Source: Silvimonas amylolytica | Lineage (GTDB): Bacteria; Pseudomonadota; Gammaproteobacteria; Burkholderiales; Chitinibacteraceae | Assembly: GCF_014645555.1 (NCBI RefSeq) | Contig: NZ_BMLY01000007.1 | Location: 164,858-228,857 of the forward strand | Direction: 5' to 3' | Length of the DNA: 64,000 nucleotides | Part shown: in pieces, positions 48,054-59,243 of the stretch | How the letters are laid out: each line of letters starts with the position of its first letter | Position numbering within the stretch: position 1 is the stretch's first letter | Program-made: the position numbers and the translations under genes | The notes under the pieces: model-generated | Told to the model about the DNA's origin: nothing | The model's database searches: none | The model's input: the letters and a program-made list of their open reading frames with translations, nothing else

Positions 48054-49844
48054 ATGTCTGTGGACATTGAACGTTTGATTGAGCAATTTGGCGGCCCCAG
48101 CGAGCTGGCCGATGCCCTCAACCGCCTCTTCCCCGACGATCCTGTCTCCCGTGCCGCCATCTACAAATGGCGCGAACGCGGCAGCATGCCCCTCTCCGCA
48201 CTGAATCGCATTTCCCGGCTCGCCGCCAGTCAAGGGCGCGCTTTTGACATCCAGTCGTTTTTTACCGGCGCAGATGCCGCACCGGCTACACGGAGCACAC
48301 CGAACATGGGCGATCGTCTTTACATTTTCGACACCACCTTGCGCGACGGCGAGCAATCTCCCGGCGCCTCGATGACCCGCGAAGAGAAAATCCGCATTGC
48401 CCGTCAGCTGGAACGTCTGGGTGTAGACATTATCGAAGCCGGTTTTGCTGCTGCCAGCCCCGGCGATGCTGAATCGATCCGCACCATTGCCGGCATGATC
48501 AAGGAATCCACCATCTGTTCGCTGGCCCGTGCCAATGAGCGTGATGTGCGCGCCGCCGGCGAGGCCATCTCGCCTGCCGCACGTGGCCGAGTCCACACCT
48601 TTATTGCGACCAGCCCGATCCATATGGAAAAGAAGCTGCGCATGCATCCGGACCAGGTGGTCGAAGCCGCTGTCAAAGCTGTGACCATTGCGCGCGAATA
48701 TACGGATGACGTTGAGTTCTCCGCCGAAGATGCGCTGCGTTCTGACCCGGCTTTCCTCGCCCATATTTTTGGTGAAGTCATCAAAGCCGGCGCGCGGACC
48801 ATCAACGTGCCAGATACCGTCGGCTACGCCATCCCGGGCATTACCGAAGCGTTCTTCCGCAATCTGATTGCAGCTACGCCAGGCGGCGACAAGGTGATCT
48901 GGTCAGCACACTGCCACGACGATCTGGGCATGTCTGTTGCCAATTCGCTTTCCGCTGTATTGGGCGGCGCACGTCAGGTTGAGTGCACGATCAACGGTCT
49001 GGGTGAGCGTGCCGGTAACGCCAGCCTGGAAGAAATCGTGATGGCGGTGAAAACCCGCAAGGATATCTTCGCGGTAGAGACCCGCATCGACACGACGCAA
49101 ATCGTGCCAACCTCCAAGCTGGTTTCGACCATCACGGGTTATCCGGTACAACCAAACAAGGCCATTGTGGGCGCGAACGCGTTTGCGCATGAATCCGGCA
49201 TCCATCAGGACGGCGTGCTCAAGCATCGCGAAACCTATGAAATCATGAGTGCGGAATCGGTAGGTTGGTCGACCAACCGCCTGACGCTGGGCAAGCTGTC
49301 CGGTCGCAATGCCTTCAAGACCAAGCTGGCCGAACTGGGTATTGAACTGGCCAGCGAAGAAGCGCTGAACGCCGCCTTCGCTCGCTTCAAAGACCTGGCT
49401 GACCGCAAGCGCGAGATCTTCGATGAAGACTTGCATGCCCTGGTGTCGGATGAATTGGTGAACAAGGAACAGGAAACCTGGCGCCTGACATCGCTGAAAG
49501 TGGTCTCCGAAACCGGTGAAACCCCGAGCGCTACGCTGGTCATGAATGAGAACGGTAAAGAACACCGGGTTGAGTGCAATGGTGACGGCCCGATTGATGC
49601 CGCATTCAAAGCCATTGAATCGATTGCCAACAGTGGGGCTGAATTACAGCTGTATTCGGTCAACGCGATCACCCAGGGCACTGACAGTCAGGGCGAAGTG
49701 ACGGTACGTTTGTCCAAGGATGGCCGTGTGGTCAATGGCCAGGGTGCAGACACCGATATCCTGGTGGCCAGCGCCAAGGCTTATATCTCTGCCGTGAACA
49801 AGTTACACGCCAATATCACGCGTACGCATCCGCAACCCGTTTAA
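48054..49844 (+). CDS. leuA: 2-Isopropylmalate synthase with N-terminal helix-turn-helix domain
   Basis: First committed step of leucine synthesis: acetyl-CoA plus 2-oxoisovalerate to 2-isopropylmalate. 596 residues instead of about 512. Residues 1-70 form a Cro/YdaS-like helix-turn-helix ([16 protein letters not shown], then [13 protein letters not shown] as recognition helix, then [15 protein letters not shown]). Residues 85-596 are a complete Leu[17 protein letters not shown], metal site [30 protein letters not shown], and the leucine-binding dimer domain after about 475. GGAG eight bases before ATG 48054 supports the long form; a second ATG at 48306 ([15 protein letters not shown]) with GGAG at 48292-48295 could give normal LeuA. 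No stop or frameshift in the junction. Confidence 0.93.
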   Translation: MSVDIERLIEQFGGPSELADALNRLFPDDPVSRAAIYKWRERGSMPLSALNRISRLAASQGRAFDIQSFFTGADAAPATRSTPNMGDRLYIFDTTLRDGEQSPGASMTREEKIRIARQLERLGVDIIEAGFAAASPGDAESIRTIAGMIKESTICSLARANERDVRAAGEAISPAARGRVHTFIATSPIHMEKKLRMHPDQVVEAAVKAVTIAREYTDDVEFSAEDALRSDPAFLAHIFGEVIKAGARTINVPDTVGYAIPGITEAFFRNLIAATPGGDKVIWSAHCHDDLGMSVANSLSAVLGGARQVECTINGLGERAGNASLEEIVMAVKTRKDIFAVETRIDTTQIVPTSKLVSTITGYPVQPNKAIVGANAFAHESGIHQDGVLKHRETYEIMSAESVGWSTNRLTLGKLSGRNAFKTKLAELGIELASEEALNAAFARFKDLADRKREIFDEDLHALVSDELVNKEQETWRLTSLKVVSETGETPSATLVMNENGKEHRVECNGDGPIDAAFKAIESIANSGAELQLYSVNAITQGTDSQGEVTVRLSKDGRVVNGQGADTDILVASAKAYISAVNKLHANITRTHPQPV

Positions 49845-49874
49845 GACGTTGATCGACGCATCGGCGCAAATGAA

Positions 49875-49895
49875 ACGGCCCGCTGGGCGGGCCGT
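49875..49895 (+). terminator. GC-rich hairpin after leuA
   Basis: ACGGCCCGC, TGG, GCGGGCCGT, followed by CTTC only; probably works together with the better terminator 160 bases on. Confidence 0.5.
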
Positions 49896-50060
49896 CTTCA
49901 AATATTGCGGTGTTGCCGGAAACCCACTGCCCAAAAGGCAGTTCGGGCGAAGCTTTTACCGAAAGTTTCGATACCCTCAATGGCAGGAAGCAACACTTCC
50001 CCGCCAATTGAACGGCTCCGGCATTATTTTCCCCGCAGGCTTTACCCCATCAAACAGGCA

Positions 50061-51155
<1,095 letters not shown>

Positions 51156-51207
51156 AAGTTCCCGCCAAACGTTGACAGCATCATTTATGCAGGAAGCTTC
51201 CACGCCC

Positions 51208-52455
51208 ATGCGATTTCTTTCGTCGGCACAACAACAGCTACAGCCATGGCTGACTTTACAGCACTGGCGCCGCCTGTACGGCTTCTTGAAATTCGTCGGT
51301 CGCCGCCTGCTGGAAGACCGCTGCATGCAAACTGCGGGCAGTCTGACCTACACCACGTTACTGGCAATTATTCCGCTGTTTACCATTGCGCTAACGCTGT
51401 TCTCTGCGTTCCCGATGTTCAGCGATTACAGCACGCGCTTTCGCAATTTCATTGTGATTAATCTGGTGCCTGACGCGTCAGCCAAGGTCATCAGCGTTTA
51501 CCTGAAGCAGTTTTCGGATAACGCCGAAAAACTGACTGCTTTCGGAACGATCGGGCTAGCGGTCACCGCCTTGTTGCTGGTGTTCAATATTGAAAAGACC
51601 TTCAACCAGATCTGGGCAGTACGGCGACAACGCAAACTACTGACGCGTACGCTCATCTATTGGGCCACGCTCACCTTGGGCCCGCTGGGCCTGGGGTTGA
51701 GCCTGACCATGACGTCCTGGTTCTATCATCGTGGCCTGATTGGCGGGTTTCACATCTTCGACAGCACCGTCCGCATCGGCCCGACCATGGTCACCTTTGC
51801 CATGCTTAGCCTGATGTACAAAATGATCCCCAATTGCTATGTGCCGCGCCGCCACGCTATTGCTGCCGGTATGGTAGTGGGGATATTGCTGGAGTTGATG
51901 AAGGGCCTGTTCGGCTTGTACATCAATGAGTTCGTCACGCTCAAACTCGTCTATGGCGCGTTTGCCAGCTTCCCGATCTTTCTGACCTGGCTCTATGTCT
52001 GCTGGGTGATCGTACTGGGCGGCGCTGTGTTTTCAGCAAGCTTGTCATACTGGCATGGCAATGCCTGGACCTGGCAGAGCCATGCCGGGACCAAGTTCGA
52101 ACAATCGTTGCGCATTCTGGTTGAATTATCACGCGCACGCCATCGCGGCGAGATCATGCATATCAATCAGCTACGGCGTAACGTGAGCCTGGGGCTGGAT
52201 ACCGCACATGCATTGCTGGAACGCATGCTGGAAAAAGGCTGGGTGGAACAAGTACGCGATGGCGCGTGGGTATCGGCCATTTCGCTCAAGCGCATCAAGC
52301 TGGTAGAAGTGTTTGAGCATGTCGTCACGCCGTTGTATACGCATGACGGCAAGTATCTGGCCGAGCTGATCGACCAGATGCGACTCACACTGGACGAAAC
52401 ACTGGAAGACTACGCCACGCGGGAAGCGGCAGCGTCATCAGAGCACCCTGCCTGA
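51208..52455 (+). CDS. YihY-family inner-membrane protein with C-terminal winged-helix-like region
   Basis: 415 residues. Six membrane helices in the YihY/BrkB domain (about 25-290; [56 protein letters not shown]). The family was once called ribonuclease BN by mistake. The remaining 125 residues resemble a winged helix ([36 protein letters not shown]), common in betaproteobacterial members. The ATG at 51208 has AGGAAG 12 bases before; ATG 51187 is an alternative. The 3' end overlaps converging aroB by 46 bases. Confidence 0.87.
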   Translation: MRFLSSAQQQLQPWLTLQHWRRLYGFLKFVGRRLLEDRCMQTAGSLTYTTLLAIIPLFTIALTLFSAFPMFSDYSTRFRNFIVINLVPDASAKVISVYLKQFSDNAEKLTAFGTIGLAVTALLLVFNIEKTFNQIWAVRRQRKLLTRTLIYWATLTLGPLGLGLSLTMTSWFYHRGLIGGFHIFDSTVRIGPTMVTFAMLSLMYKMIPNCYVPRRHAIAAGMVVGILLELMKGLFGLYINEFVTLKLVYGAFASFPIFLTWLYVCWVIVLGGAVFSASLSYWHGNAWTWQSHAGTKFEQSLRILVELSRARHRGEIMHINQLRRNVSLGLDTAHALLERMLEKGWVEQVRDGAWVSAISLKRIKLVEVFEHVVTPLYTHDGKYLAELIDQMRLTLDETLEDYATREAAASSEHPA

Positions 52456-53516
52456 AGCGCAGCGCTGATGACTTCGGGTGAGAGCGTGCCAATATATGAC
52501 TCGCCCAGTTTGCGCATCACAATGAACTTGATCTTGCCAGCGTCCACCTTTTTGTCCTGCGCCATCAGTTCGGCGTAACGCGCATAGCCAAGCGCCGGGG
52601 CCACAGTGGGCAGACCGGCCTCTTCCAGCAATGCGATGATACGCGCGAGGTCTGCATCGGTGATCTGACCCAGTTCGAGCGAGGCACGTGCTGCCAGCAC
52701 CATGCCGGCGGCAACTGCTTCTCCATGCAACCAGGCGCCGTAACCCAAACCGGTCTCGATGGCATGACCGAACGTGTGCCCGAGATTCAACAACGCACGC
52801 ACGCCATGTTCTTTCTCGTCTTCACCTACAATGCGCGCTTTATTCTGGCAGCTGCGCTCAACCGCGTAAGTCAGCGCATCGGTATCGCGTGCCATCAGCC
52901 GTTCAATATTGGCTTCCAGCCATTCAAAGAACGCCAGATCGTCAATCAGACCGTATTTGATGATCTCAGCCATGCCGGCAGAGAACTCGCGATCCGGCAA
53001 GGTATCCAGTGAGGCCAGATCGGCCAGCACCAGTTGTGGCTGGTAGAACGAGCCAATCATGTTCTTGCCCAGCGGGTGGTTGATGGCCGTTTTGCCGCCC
53101 ACGGATGAATCTACCTGCGCCAGCAAGGTGGTCGGAATCTGGATAAACGGCACGCCGCGCTGGTACACCGCAGCAGCAAAACCCGTCATGTCACCAATCA
53201 CCCCGCCACCCAGCGCGATCAGCGTGGTCTTGCGCTCAGCACGCGCTGTGAGCAACCCATCAAAAATCAGATTCAGGGTTTCCCAGGTTTTGTATTGTTC
53301 ACCATCAGGCAGCACGATCGGAATGATCTGCACGCCAGCCGCTTCAAGCGCCTTTTGCAATGGCGCCAGATACAACGCAGCCACCGTGGTATTGGTGACA
53401 ATCGCAGCCCGTTTTTGCGGCAACAACGCGGTAATGCGTTCCACTTGGGCCAAAAGACCACGACCGATCACGATGTCATAAGAATCCAGGCCGAGTTCAA
53501 GCTTGACGGTGCGCAT
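52410..53516 (-). CDS. aroB: 3-Dehydroquinate synthase
   Basis: 368 residues, second step of the shikimate pathway, NAD and zinc dependent. [58 protein letters not shown] and [18 protein letters not shown] include the metal-binding glutamate and histidines. The ATG at 53516 lies inside the end of aroK (20-base overlap). Its 3' end overlaps yihY on the opposite strand. Confidence 0.95.
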   Translation of the reverse strand: MRTVKLELGLDSYDIVIGRGLLAQVERITALLPQKRAAIVTNTTVAALYLAPLQKALEAAGVQIIPIVLPDGEQYKTWETLNLIFDGLLTARAERKTTLIALGGGVIGDMTGFAAAVYQRGVPFIQIPTTLLAQVDSSVGGKTAINHPLGKNMIGSFYQPQLVLADLASLDTLPDREFSAGMAEIIKYGLIDDLAFFEWLEANIERLMARDTDALTYAVERSCQNKARIVGEDEKEHGVRALLNLGHTFGHAIETGLGYGAWLHGEAVAAGMVLAARASLELGQITDADLARIIALLEEAGLPTVAPALGYARYAELMAQDKKVDAGKIKFIVMRKLGESYIGTLSPEVISAALQAGCSDDAAASRVA

Positions 53517-54036
53517 ACGCTTTCTGTTCCAGTTGCTGCAAAAGTTGATGAGTAAGATGCTGCACGGTCTGGCGACTGGTATCCACGACCAGGTCTGCCA
53601 CTTCACGGTACAACGGGTCGCGCACTTCAAACAGTTCAGCCAGGCGTTGTTTGGGATTGGCGGTTTGCAGCAGCGGACGGTTCTTGTCGTGCGCGGTACG
53701 CATGTAGAGATCATCCACGCTGGCACGCAGATAGATCACCAGACCACCGCGACGCAGCGCGGCCCGGTTGTCCGGGTTCAGCACCGCACCGCCGCCCGTG
53801 GCGAGGACGATATCCGACATGGTGCTCAGTTCTGCAATCACAGCGCACTCACGTGCCCGAAAACCGGTTTCGCCTTCCACTTCAAAAATCGTGGGAATGC
53901 GCACACCCGTACGCGCCTCGATTTCATGATCGGAATCGTAAAAGGTTTTCCCGGTCGCGCGCGCCAGCGCCCGACCCACCGTAGTCTTGCCCGCGCCCAT
54001 CAGGCCGACAAGGAAGAAGTTGCCTGGCATTTTCAT
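53497..54036 (-). CDS. aroK: Shikimate kinase
   Basis: 179 residues. P-loop [15 protein letters not shown], shikimate-binding [13 protein letters not shown] and GFRARE, and [18 protein letters not shown]. Starts at 54036 ([11 protein letters not shown]) or six bases on at 54030; ribosome-binding site weak. Position after pilQ and before aroB is the classical pilMNOPQ-aroKB order, though a terminator separates it from pilQ. Confidence 0.94.
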   Translation of the reverse strand: MKMPGNFFLVGLMGAGKTTVGRALARATGKTFYDSDHEIEARTGVRIPTIFEVEGETGFRARECAVIAELSTMSDIVLATGGGAVLNPDNRAALRRGGLVIYLRASVDDLYMRTAHDKNRPLLQTANPKQRLAELFEVRDPLYREVADLVVDTSRQTVQHLTHQLLQQLEQKAYAHRQA

Positions 54037-54115
54037 AATTGCCAATTGTACAGAACCCGGCGTAGCAAGGCACGCTGGCCAGACGACAGCTGCCGTCATC
54101 GCACATAGAGGCAAC

Positions 54116-54144
54116 AAAAAAGGAGAGCCGTAGCTCTCCTTTTC
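54116..54144 (-). terminator. Terminator after pilQ
   Basis: On the minus strand AAGGAGAGC, loop TACG, GCTCTCCTT followed by TTTTT. Lies 20 bases beyond the pilQ stop. Confidence 0.88.
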
Positions 54145-54164
54145 CAGGGTGTTACATCAACGAC

Positions 54165-56237
54165 TTAGCGCAGGGTCAGATCAGACTGCAGAATCTTCGG
54201 GGTAATGAAGATCAACAGTTCTGCGCGGTTGTCGGTATCAATCTTGTACTTGAACAGATTACCCAGCACCGGGATATCGCCCAGCAGCGGCGTCTTGTCG
54301 ACCGAGTTGGACAGCGTCTGGGTGTAGATACCACCGATCACGATCGTACCGCCGTTCTCAACCAGCACCTTGGTTTCGATGTGCTTGGTATTGATGGCCG
54401 GACCGTTGGTGGTGTTCTGGCCAACGCTATCCTTGTTCACCTTCACATCCATGATCACATTGCCATCTGGCGTGATCTGCGGCGTGACACGCAGCGACAG
54501 GGTTGCGTCCTTGAAGGCGATGGTCGTGGCACCGTTCTGCGCGCTTTGCGAGTACGGAATCTGTTGACCATCTTCAATCACCGCCTCCACCTGATCAGCC
54601 GTTACCAGACGCGGGCTGGAGATAATCTTGCCTTTGCTATCGGCTTCGAGGGCCGACAGTTCCAGACCCAGCAACCAGTTGGCGCTGGAAGCCACCAGAG
54701 CGAAGGTAGAAGCATTGCCCACGCCCAGACCAGTTGCCGGCAAATTCACGTTCAGCAGATTGCTTGTCGAGCCACCGCCAATATTGGTGGTACTACCGTC
54801 GCTATTGGTTGTCGTGAAGTTGTTCAGGCTAGGCGCAGTACCGATATTTGTATTACCGGTGTGACCCAACGCAGCCCAACCCAGACGTGCACCCAATTCG
54901 CGGCTGAACGTGTCGGACGCTTCAACGATACGCGCTTCGATCAACACCTGGCGAACCGGGATATCGACCTTGTTGATGATGCCGCGTACTTGTTCCAGCT
55001 TGCTCGAGACATCCGAGATAAACAGCGTATTGGTACGTTGATCAACCACGACACTACCGCGCTTGGACAGCATTTGCTGGCCATCGGTGAGCATCTTCTT
55101 GATGTCATCGCCCTTCTGGTACTTCAACTGGAACGACTCAGTACGGGTCGGCTCCAGATCATCGGTAGCCTTCTGGACTTCGTACTGTTGCTTTTCCTTG
55201 TCGGCCAGTTCCTGGCGCGGGGCAATCCACAGCACGTTACCGCTGCGACGCTGATCCAGACCCTTGGCTTGCAGAATGATGTCCAGTGCCTGATCCCAAG
55301 GTACGTCTTTCAGACGCAACGTCAGGTTACCGCTCACCGAATCACTGGTGATGATGTTCAGGCCGGTAAATTCGGCAATCACTTGCAGAACGGTGCGAAT
55401 TTCTACGTTCTGGAAGTTGAGCGACAGCTTCTCGCCCTTATAGGCCGGTTTGACCTTGGCCAGCTTGTCGTCATCAACCTTCGTGCGCACTTCAACAATG
55501 AAGCGGTTTTCGGTCTGGTACGCCGAGTATTCCCAGTTCCCCTTGGGTTCAATCACCATGCGGGCGTTGTCACCCAGACTGAATGCGTCGACTTTGTTCA
55601 CTGGCGTGCCAAAGTCGGTCACATCAAGACGGCGCTCCAGGGATTTAGGCAACGTGGCTTTGGTGAAATCAACCACCAGGCTCTTGCCTTGTGGCTTGAT
55701 GTCGATACCTACGTTGGGATCAGACAAGTCCACCACGAGGCGGCCTTCGCCATTTTGACCGCGGCGGAAGTCTACGCCCTTGATCGACTGGGTGGTCGCA
55801 GATGGTTTCACATCAGAGAAATGCACCGGACGCGCTTCGCCTGCGTTGGCAGACTGAGCCCCATCCAGCGTAATCAGGAACGTCTTGCCGTCGACCTTGG
55901 TGGTATAGCCGGCCTGCTTTTGCAGGTTCAACACCACGCGAGTGCGGCCCGAGCCTTCAGCCAGGTTAATCAGTCGCAGTGCGCTACCGTTGACCTGAAC
56001 CGTGTTCTTGCCCGCCTGATTACCTGTACCGGCAAAATCAAAAGCGATACGCGGCGGCGTATTCACCGAAAAACTGGTCGGCGTAGGTACATCACCGTTG
56101 AAAGTCAGCTTGATGACCTGCTTTTCAGCAGAGACTGTGGTTACATCCACGGCGGTGATATCTGCCGCAAACGCCCATGATGCCACCAGCAAGCCACTGG
56201 CCAGCAACACTCGTTGCAGGTTAGATGCCTTGATCAT
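54165..56237 (-). CDS. pilQ: Type IV pilus secretin PilQ
   Basis: 690 residues; outer-membrane channel for the type IV pilus and DNA uptake. Signal peptide 1-24 (LLASGLLVASWAFA), two AMIN domains binding peptidoglycan (about 30-235), an STN/N1 region (LSLNFQNVEIRTVLQVIAEF), and the secretin barrel with VLIEARIVEASDTFSRELG, LEADSKGKIISSPRLVTAD and TPLLGDIPVLGNLFKYK near the end. A Gly/Ser/Thr/Asn-rich insert (about 475-495) lies in the barrel loop. Coupled to pilP by ATGA. Confidence 0.96.
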   Translation of the reverse strand: MIKASNLQRVLLASGLLVASWAFAADITAVDVTTVSAEKQVIKLTFNGDVPTPTSFSVNTPPRIAFDFAGTGNQAGKNTVQVNGSALRLINLAEGSGRTRVVLNLQKQAGYTTKVDGKTFLITLDGAQSANAGEARPVHFSDVKPSATTQSIKGVDFRRGQNGEGRLVVDLSDPNVGIDIKPQGKSLVVDFTKATLPKSLERRLDVTDFGTPVNKVDAFSLGDNARMVIEPKGNWEYSAYQTENRFIVEVRTKVDDDKLAKVKPAYKGEKLSLNFQNVEIRTVLQVIAEFTGLNIITSDSVSGNLTLRLKDVPWDQALDIILQAKGLDQRRSGNVLWIAPRQELADKEKQQYEVQKATDDLEPTRTESFQLKYQKGDDIKKMLTDGQQMLSKRGSVVVDQRTNTLFISDVSSKLEQVRGIINKVDIPVRQVLIEARIVEASDTFSRELGARLGWAALGHTGNTNIGTAPSLNNFTTTNSDGSTTNIGGGSTSNLLNVNLPATGLGVGNASTFALVASSANWLLGLELSALEADSKGKIISSPRLVTADQVEAVIEDGQQIPYSQSAQNGATTIAFKDATLSLRVTPQITPDGNVIMDVKVNKDSVGQNTTNGPAINTKHIETKVLVENGGTIVIGGIYTQTLSNSVDKTPLLGDIPVLGNLFKYKIDTDNRAELLIFITPKILQSDLTLR

Positions 56238-56794
56238 TTCTTTAGCTCCGCCTCTTGCAGGGGAAGCGACGTATCGCGCTCCACCCAGTCTCCACCACTG
56301 TCTTCGACGATTTCTTTCAGCTTCACTTCGGCATCGGTGATCGCCATGATCTTGCCGAAGTTCTGCCCCATATAGTTACCGACCTTGACTCGATACAAAT
56401 TACCGTCAGGCGCACGAATCAACGCTTGTATCGTCTTGGCCTGCTGCAGCGTGCCAACGAATGTCAGCTTTTCCAGATCGTAGTTTTCCAGCGCTTCCTT
56501 GGGCCGGTTGGTATCGGGTGCCATGGCGCTGTTGTTCTTGCGGGCGGCATCCATCTTGTGTGGATTGAACGGATCGGCCACATCGAACGCGTTATAAGCA
56601 AAAGGCGTGTACTGACGCGCTTCAGGCAGGGGTTCAATATGGCCGCGCATGCCTTCTGAACGCTCACGCATCCAGGCCTTCAAATCACTGTTTTCATCGC
56701 CAAAACAACCGGCGAGCAGCAACGCAACCATCGACACAGCGAGGCCGCGCAGCATCATGCGTTTATGCTGATGTTCCATGCGTGGAATACTCAT
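56234..56794 (-). CDS. pilP: Type IV pilus inner-membrane lipoprotein PilP
   Basis: 186 residues. Lipoprotein signal with LLAGC lipobox; PilP homology follows: PFNPHKMDAARK, then YDLEKLTFVGTLQQ, LIRAPDGNLYRVKVGNYMG and DWVERDTSLPLQE. It links the PilNO inner-membrane complex to PilQ. Overlaps pilO and pilQ by four bases each. Confidence 0.94.
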   Translation of the reverse strand: MSIPRMEHQHKRMMLRGLAVSMVALLLAGCFGDENSDLKAWMRERSEGMRGHIEPLPEARQYTPFAYNAFDVADPFNPHKMDAARKNNSAMAPDTNRPKEALENYDLEKLTFVGTLQQAKTIQALIRAPDGNLYRVKVGNYMGQNFGKIMAITDAEVKLKEIVEDSGGDWVERDTSLPLQEAELKK

Positions 56795-57423
56795 CGTGTC
56801 CTCTTCTTCGCGTCGACTTCAGCCTGACGCACCTGTTGCTGCTCCGCATCATCCAGTGCGCGATAAGTCTTCACCACAGCAGCCATGGCCAATGTGTCGG
56901 GGGACTTCGGCACCGTCAGCTCAATGTTGGTCAATGTCACAATGCGCGACAGTTGCGCCACGTCACTCACAAAGGCGGACAGATCGTGATAGCTGCCGGT
57001 AATGCGGATATCGATCGGCATCTCCGCAAACTCAGCGGTCTTGGTTTCAGCCTGCGGTCTGAAAAGGTCAAACTGCAAACCGCGACCAACACCAGCCTGG
57101 TTGATTTCGGTCAGCAACGTTTCCATTTCCGACTTGGTCGGCAACTGACGCAACAGCACGCCGAATGAGTCCTGAATTTCTTTCAGCTGTTGCTTGTAGG
57201 CCTCCAGGTTGGCCGCCTTCTGGGCCTTATCCAGATACTGGGCCTTGAGCGCCTCTTCCTGCTGCTGGCCGGTGGCCAGTTCATCCATCTGGTCACTCCA
57301 GAGCAGAAAATAACCAGCGACCAACACCACCACCACCAACACAACAATCAGACCGATCTGCGCCGCACGCGGCCAGTTCCCCATGTCCTTGGGGTCAAGA
57401 TTTCGCAATTCATCAAGGGTCAT
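56791..57423 (-). CDS. pilO: Type IV pilus assembly protein PilO
   Basis: 210 residues. One N-terminal membrane helix (IGLIVVLVVVVLVAGYFLL, about 24-42), a coiled-coil (about 50-85), then the ferredoxin-like PilO fold with FGVLLRQLPTKSEMETLL and ITGSYHDLSAFVSDVAQL. Forms heterodimers with PilN. Overlapping starts and stops with pilN and pilP. Confidence 0.94.
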   Translation of the reverse strand: MTLDELRNLDPKDMGNWPRAAQIGLIVVLVVVVLVAGYFLLWSDQMDELATGQQQEEALKAQYLDKAQKAANLEAYKQQLKEIQDSFGVLLRQLPTKSEMETLLTEINQAGVGRGLQFDLFRPQAETKTAEFAEMPIDIRITGSYHDLSAFVSDVAQLSRIVTLTNIELTVPKSPDTLAMAAVVKTYRALDDAEQQQVRQAEVDAKKRTR

Positions 57424-58025
57424 TTGGCACCTCCAGGCGCAGATGCAGGACTACGTGCAGGAGCCGGGCCAGATGCGTCATCCTTGGGTCGGGCAAGACG
57501 TACAGTCAGCGTGAACTCAGACAAACGCTGATTGCCTACTTGCGCCGACTTCACTTCGATCAGCGTTGGCTGCTCAAACACAGGCGAGTCTGCCAGGTTG
57601 CGCATGTAGGTCGAAACGCGGGCGTTAGACTGCGCGTAACCATTGAGGTTAAGCACCATCTCGGTTTGTTTGACGTTCTTAAGGTAAATGCCTTCCGGTG
57701 TCTGGCGCGTGAGCTGGTCAAGCATCTTCACGTCTTCAGAACGGTTAGCCTGCAGGCGCTCTACCACTTTCTTGCGGTCAAGCAACTGCTGCTTTTCCTG
57801 CTTCAGTTTGTCAATTTCTGCAATTTGTTGATCCAGCTTGGCATTTTCCTGAGTCAGGAACTGATTACGCTCGGTCTGGGTATCAATGCGGGACTGATAA
57901 TAAAAATAGCCAAGGGCCACCACGCCCGCAGCGGCAGCAAAAGCGATGGCCAGCATCGCCATATACCGGTTGTGCCGCGCTTTGCGCGCCTCTTCCCGGT
58001 GTGGTAACAGGTTAATGCGGATCAT
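57420..58025 (-). CDS. pilN: Type IV pilus assembly protein PilN
   Basis: 201 residues. MIRINLLPHREEARKARHN is the conserved PilM-binding peptide, followed by one membrane helix (about 24-44), a coiled coil, and the periplasmic domain. The last 25 residues are a Pro/Ala-rich tail (DASGPAPARSPASAPGG), unusual for PilN and possibly disordered. Starts in a four-base overlap with pilM. Confidence 0.94.
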   Translation of the reverse strand: MIRINLLPHREEARKARHNRYMAMLAIAFAAAAGVVALGYFYYQSRIDTQTERNQFLTQENAKLDQQIAEIDKLKQEKQQLLDRKKVVERLQANRSEDVKMLDQLTRQTPEGIYLKNVKQTEMVLNLNGYAQSNARVSTYMRNLADSPVFEQPTLIEVKSAQVGNQRLSEFTLTVRLARPKDDASGPAPARSPASAPGGAK

Positions 58026-59098
58026 GTCGGGTCAAACCTCCGCATGGCCAGACCACATGCGATCAACAAAGAAGGAGCATCCAGCTGGATCTGCTTGCCA
58101 CGCACCTTACCCGTCGCCATACCGTAGAACGGATTGGCGCGCATGGTGCTGGTTACCTGGGTACGGCTCGACACCGCATCATCAAGACCATGAATGGCAC
58201 TGCAACCGCCGGCCAGCAAAATATGGTCGACCGTGTTGTAGTTGCTGGATGTATAGAAGAACTGCAAGGAGCGGGAAATTTCCAGCGCCATGGTATCCAT
58301 GAACGGCTGCAGTACTTCCGGCTCGTAGTTTTCCGGCAGACCGCCCTGCTTCTTGGAAGACTCGGCCTCTTCGGAAGACATGTTGAACTTGCGCTGGATT
58401 TCCTGGGTCAACTGATTGCCGGCGTAGGCTTGATCGCGGCTGTAAATCGATTGACCATCCTTGAAAATATTCATGTGCATGGCGGTAGCGCCGATGTCCA
58501 CCACGGCCACGATCTGGTTGTCACCATTGTTGGGCAGTTGCGGGCGCATCAACTCGAACGCGGCCTGGGTGGCGTATGACTCAACGTCCACGACCAGTGC
58601 TTTCAGACCGGCCAGTTCAATCGCGGCCACGCGCTCTTCCACCTTTTCTTTCTTGGCAGCAGCGATGAGGACTTCGTTTTCTTCCGGCACATTGGGCGCA
58701 GCGCCCAGCACCTGGAAGTCAAGGTTCACCTCATCCAGCGAAAAGGGGATGTACTGGTTCGCTTCGGTTTCAACCTGCGTTTCCAGATCACGTTCGGACA
58801 GATCACCGGGCACCAGAATTTTCTTGGTGATGACGGACGCTGCCGGCAAGGCAATCGCCACGTTTTTCAAACGGGTACCCATCTGCTTCCATGCGCGACG
58901 CACGGCCTCACCCACTGCTTCCATATTGGCAATGTTGCCATCGGTCACAGCGTCTTTCGGCAGTGGTTCGATCACATAGCGCTCGAGGCTATAGTTGCGC
59001 CCGGTTTGACCCAGTTCGACCATCTTGACGGCCGAGGAGCTGATATCCACTCCGATCAACGGCGGCGCCTTTGGTTTGAGAAAGTCGAGATTCAACAC
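58022..59098 (-). CDS. pilM: Type IV pilus actin-like ATPase PilM
   Basis: 358 residues. Cytoplasmic actin-fold protein binding ATP and the PilN N-terminus: IGVDISSSAVKMVELG (phosphate 1), AVVDIGATAMHMNIFKDG (phosphate 2) and ILLAGGCSAIHGLDDAV (adenosine). AAGGA lies four bases before a GTG at 59098 and seven before a TTG at 59095, so either could start the protein. First gene of pilMNOPQ, divergent from ponA. Confidence 0.95.
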   Translation of the reverse strand: MLNLDFLKPKAPPLIGVDISSSAVKMVELGQTGRNYSLERYVIEPLPKDAVTDGNIANMEAVGEAVRRAWKQMGTRLKNVAIALPAASVITKKILVPGDLSERDLETQVETEANQYIPFSLDEVNLDFQVLGAAPNVPEENEVLIAAAKKEKVEERVAAIELAGLKALVVDVESYATQAAFELMRPQLPNNGDNQIVAVVDIGATAMHMNIFKDGQSIYSRDQAYAGNQLTQEIQRKFNMSSEEAESSKKQGGLPENYEPEVLQPFMDTMALEISRSLQFFYTSSNYNTVDHILLAGGCSAIHGLDDAVSSRTQVTSTMRANPFYGMATGKVRGKQIQLDAPSLLIACGLAMRRFDPT

Positions 59099-59243
59099 AA
59101 TTTCCTTTTAAAAACAGGAAAGTAGGATGGTATGCTGTCAGAATGCGTGAAAATCCTAACAAGCTGCGGCCAGACCTGTAAAGAAGCGCCTGGTATTTAC
59201 GTTTATTTTTGCAACAGGCTGCCTATATCTTAAAAACTTTGTA

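Noticed and set aside
49896..50051. Small hairpins (ACTGCC/GGCAGT) between leuA and the DUF2069 gene
   Set aside because: Short stems in a stretch of post-terminator DNA; no gene or RNA family recognised.
54381..56180. 599-codon plus-strand frame opposite pilQ
   Set aside because: Antisense shadow of pilQ produced by GC-rich codon use; no start signal or domain.
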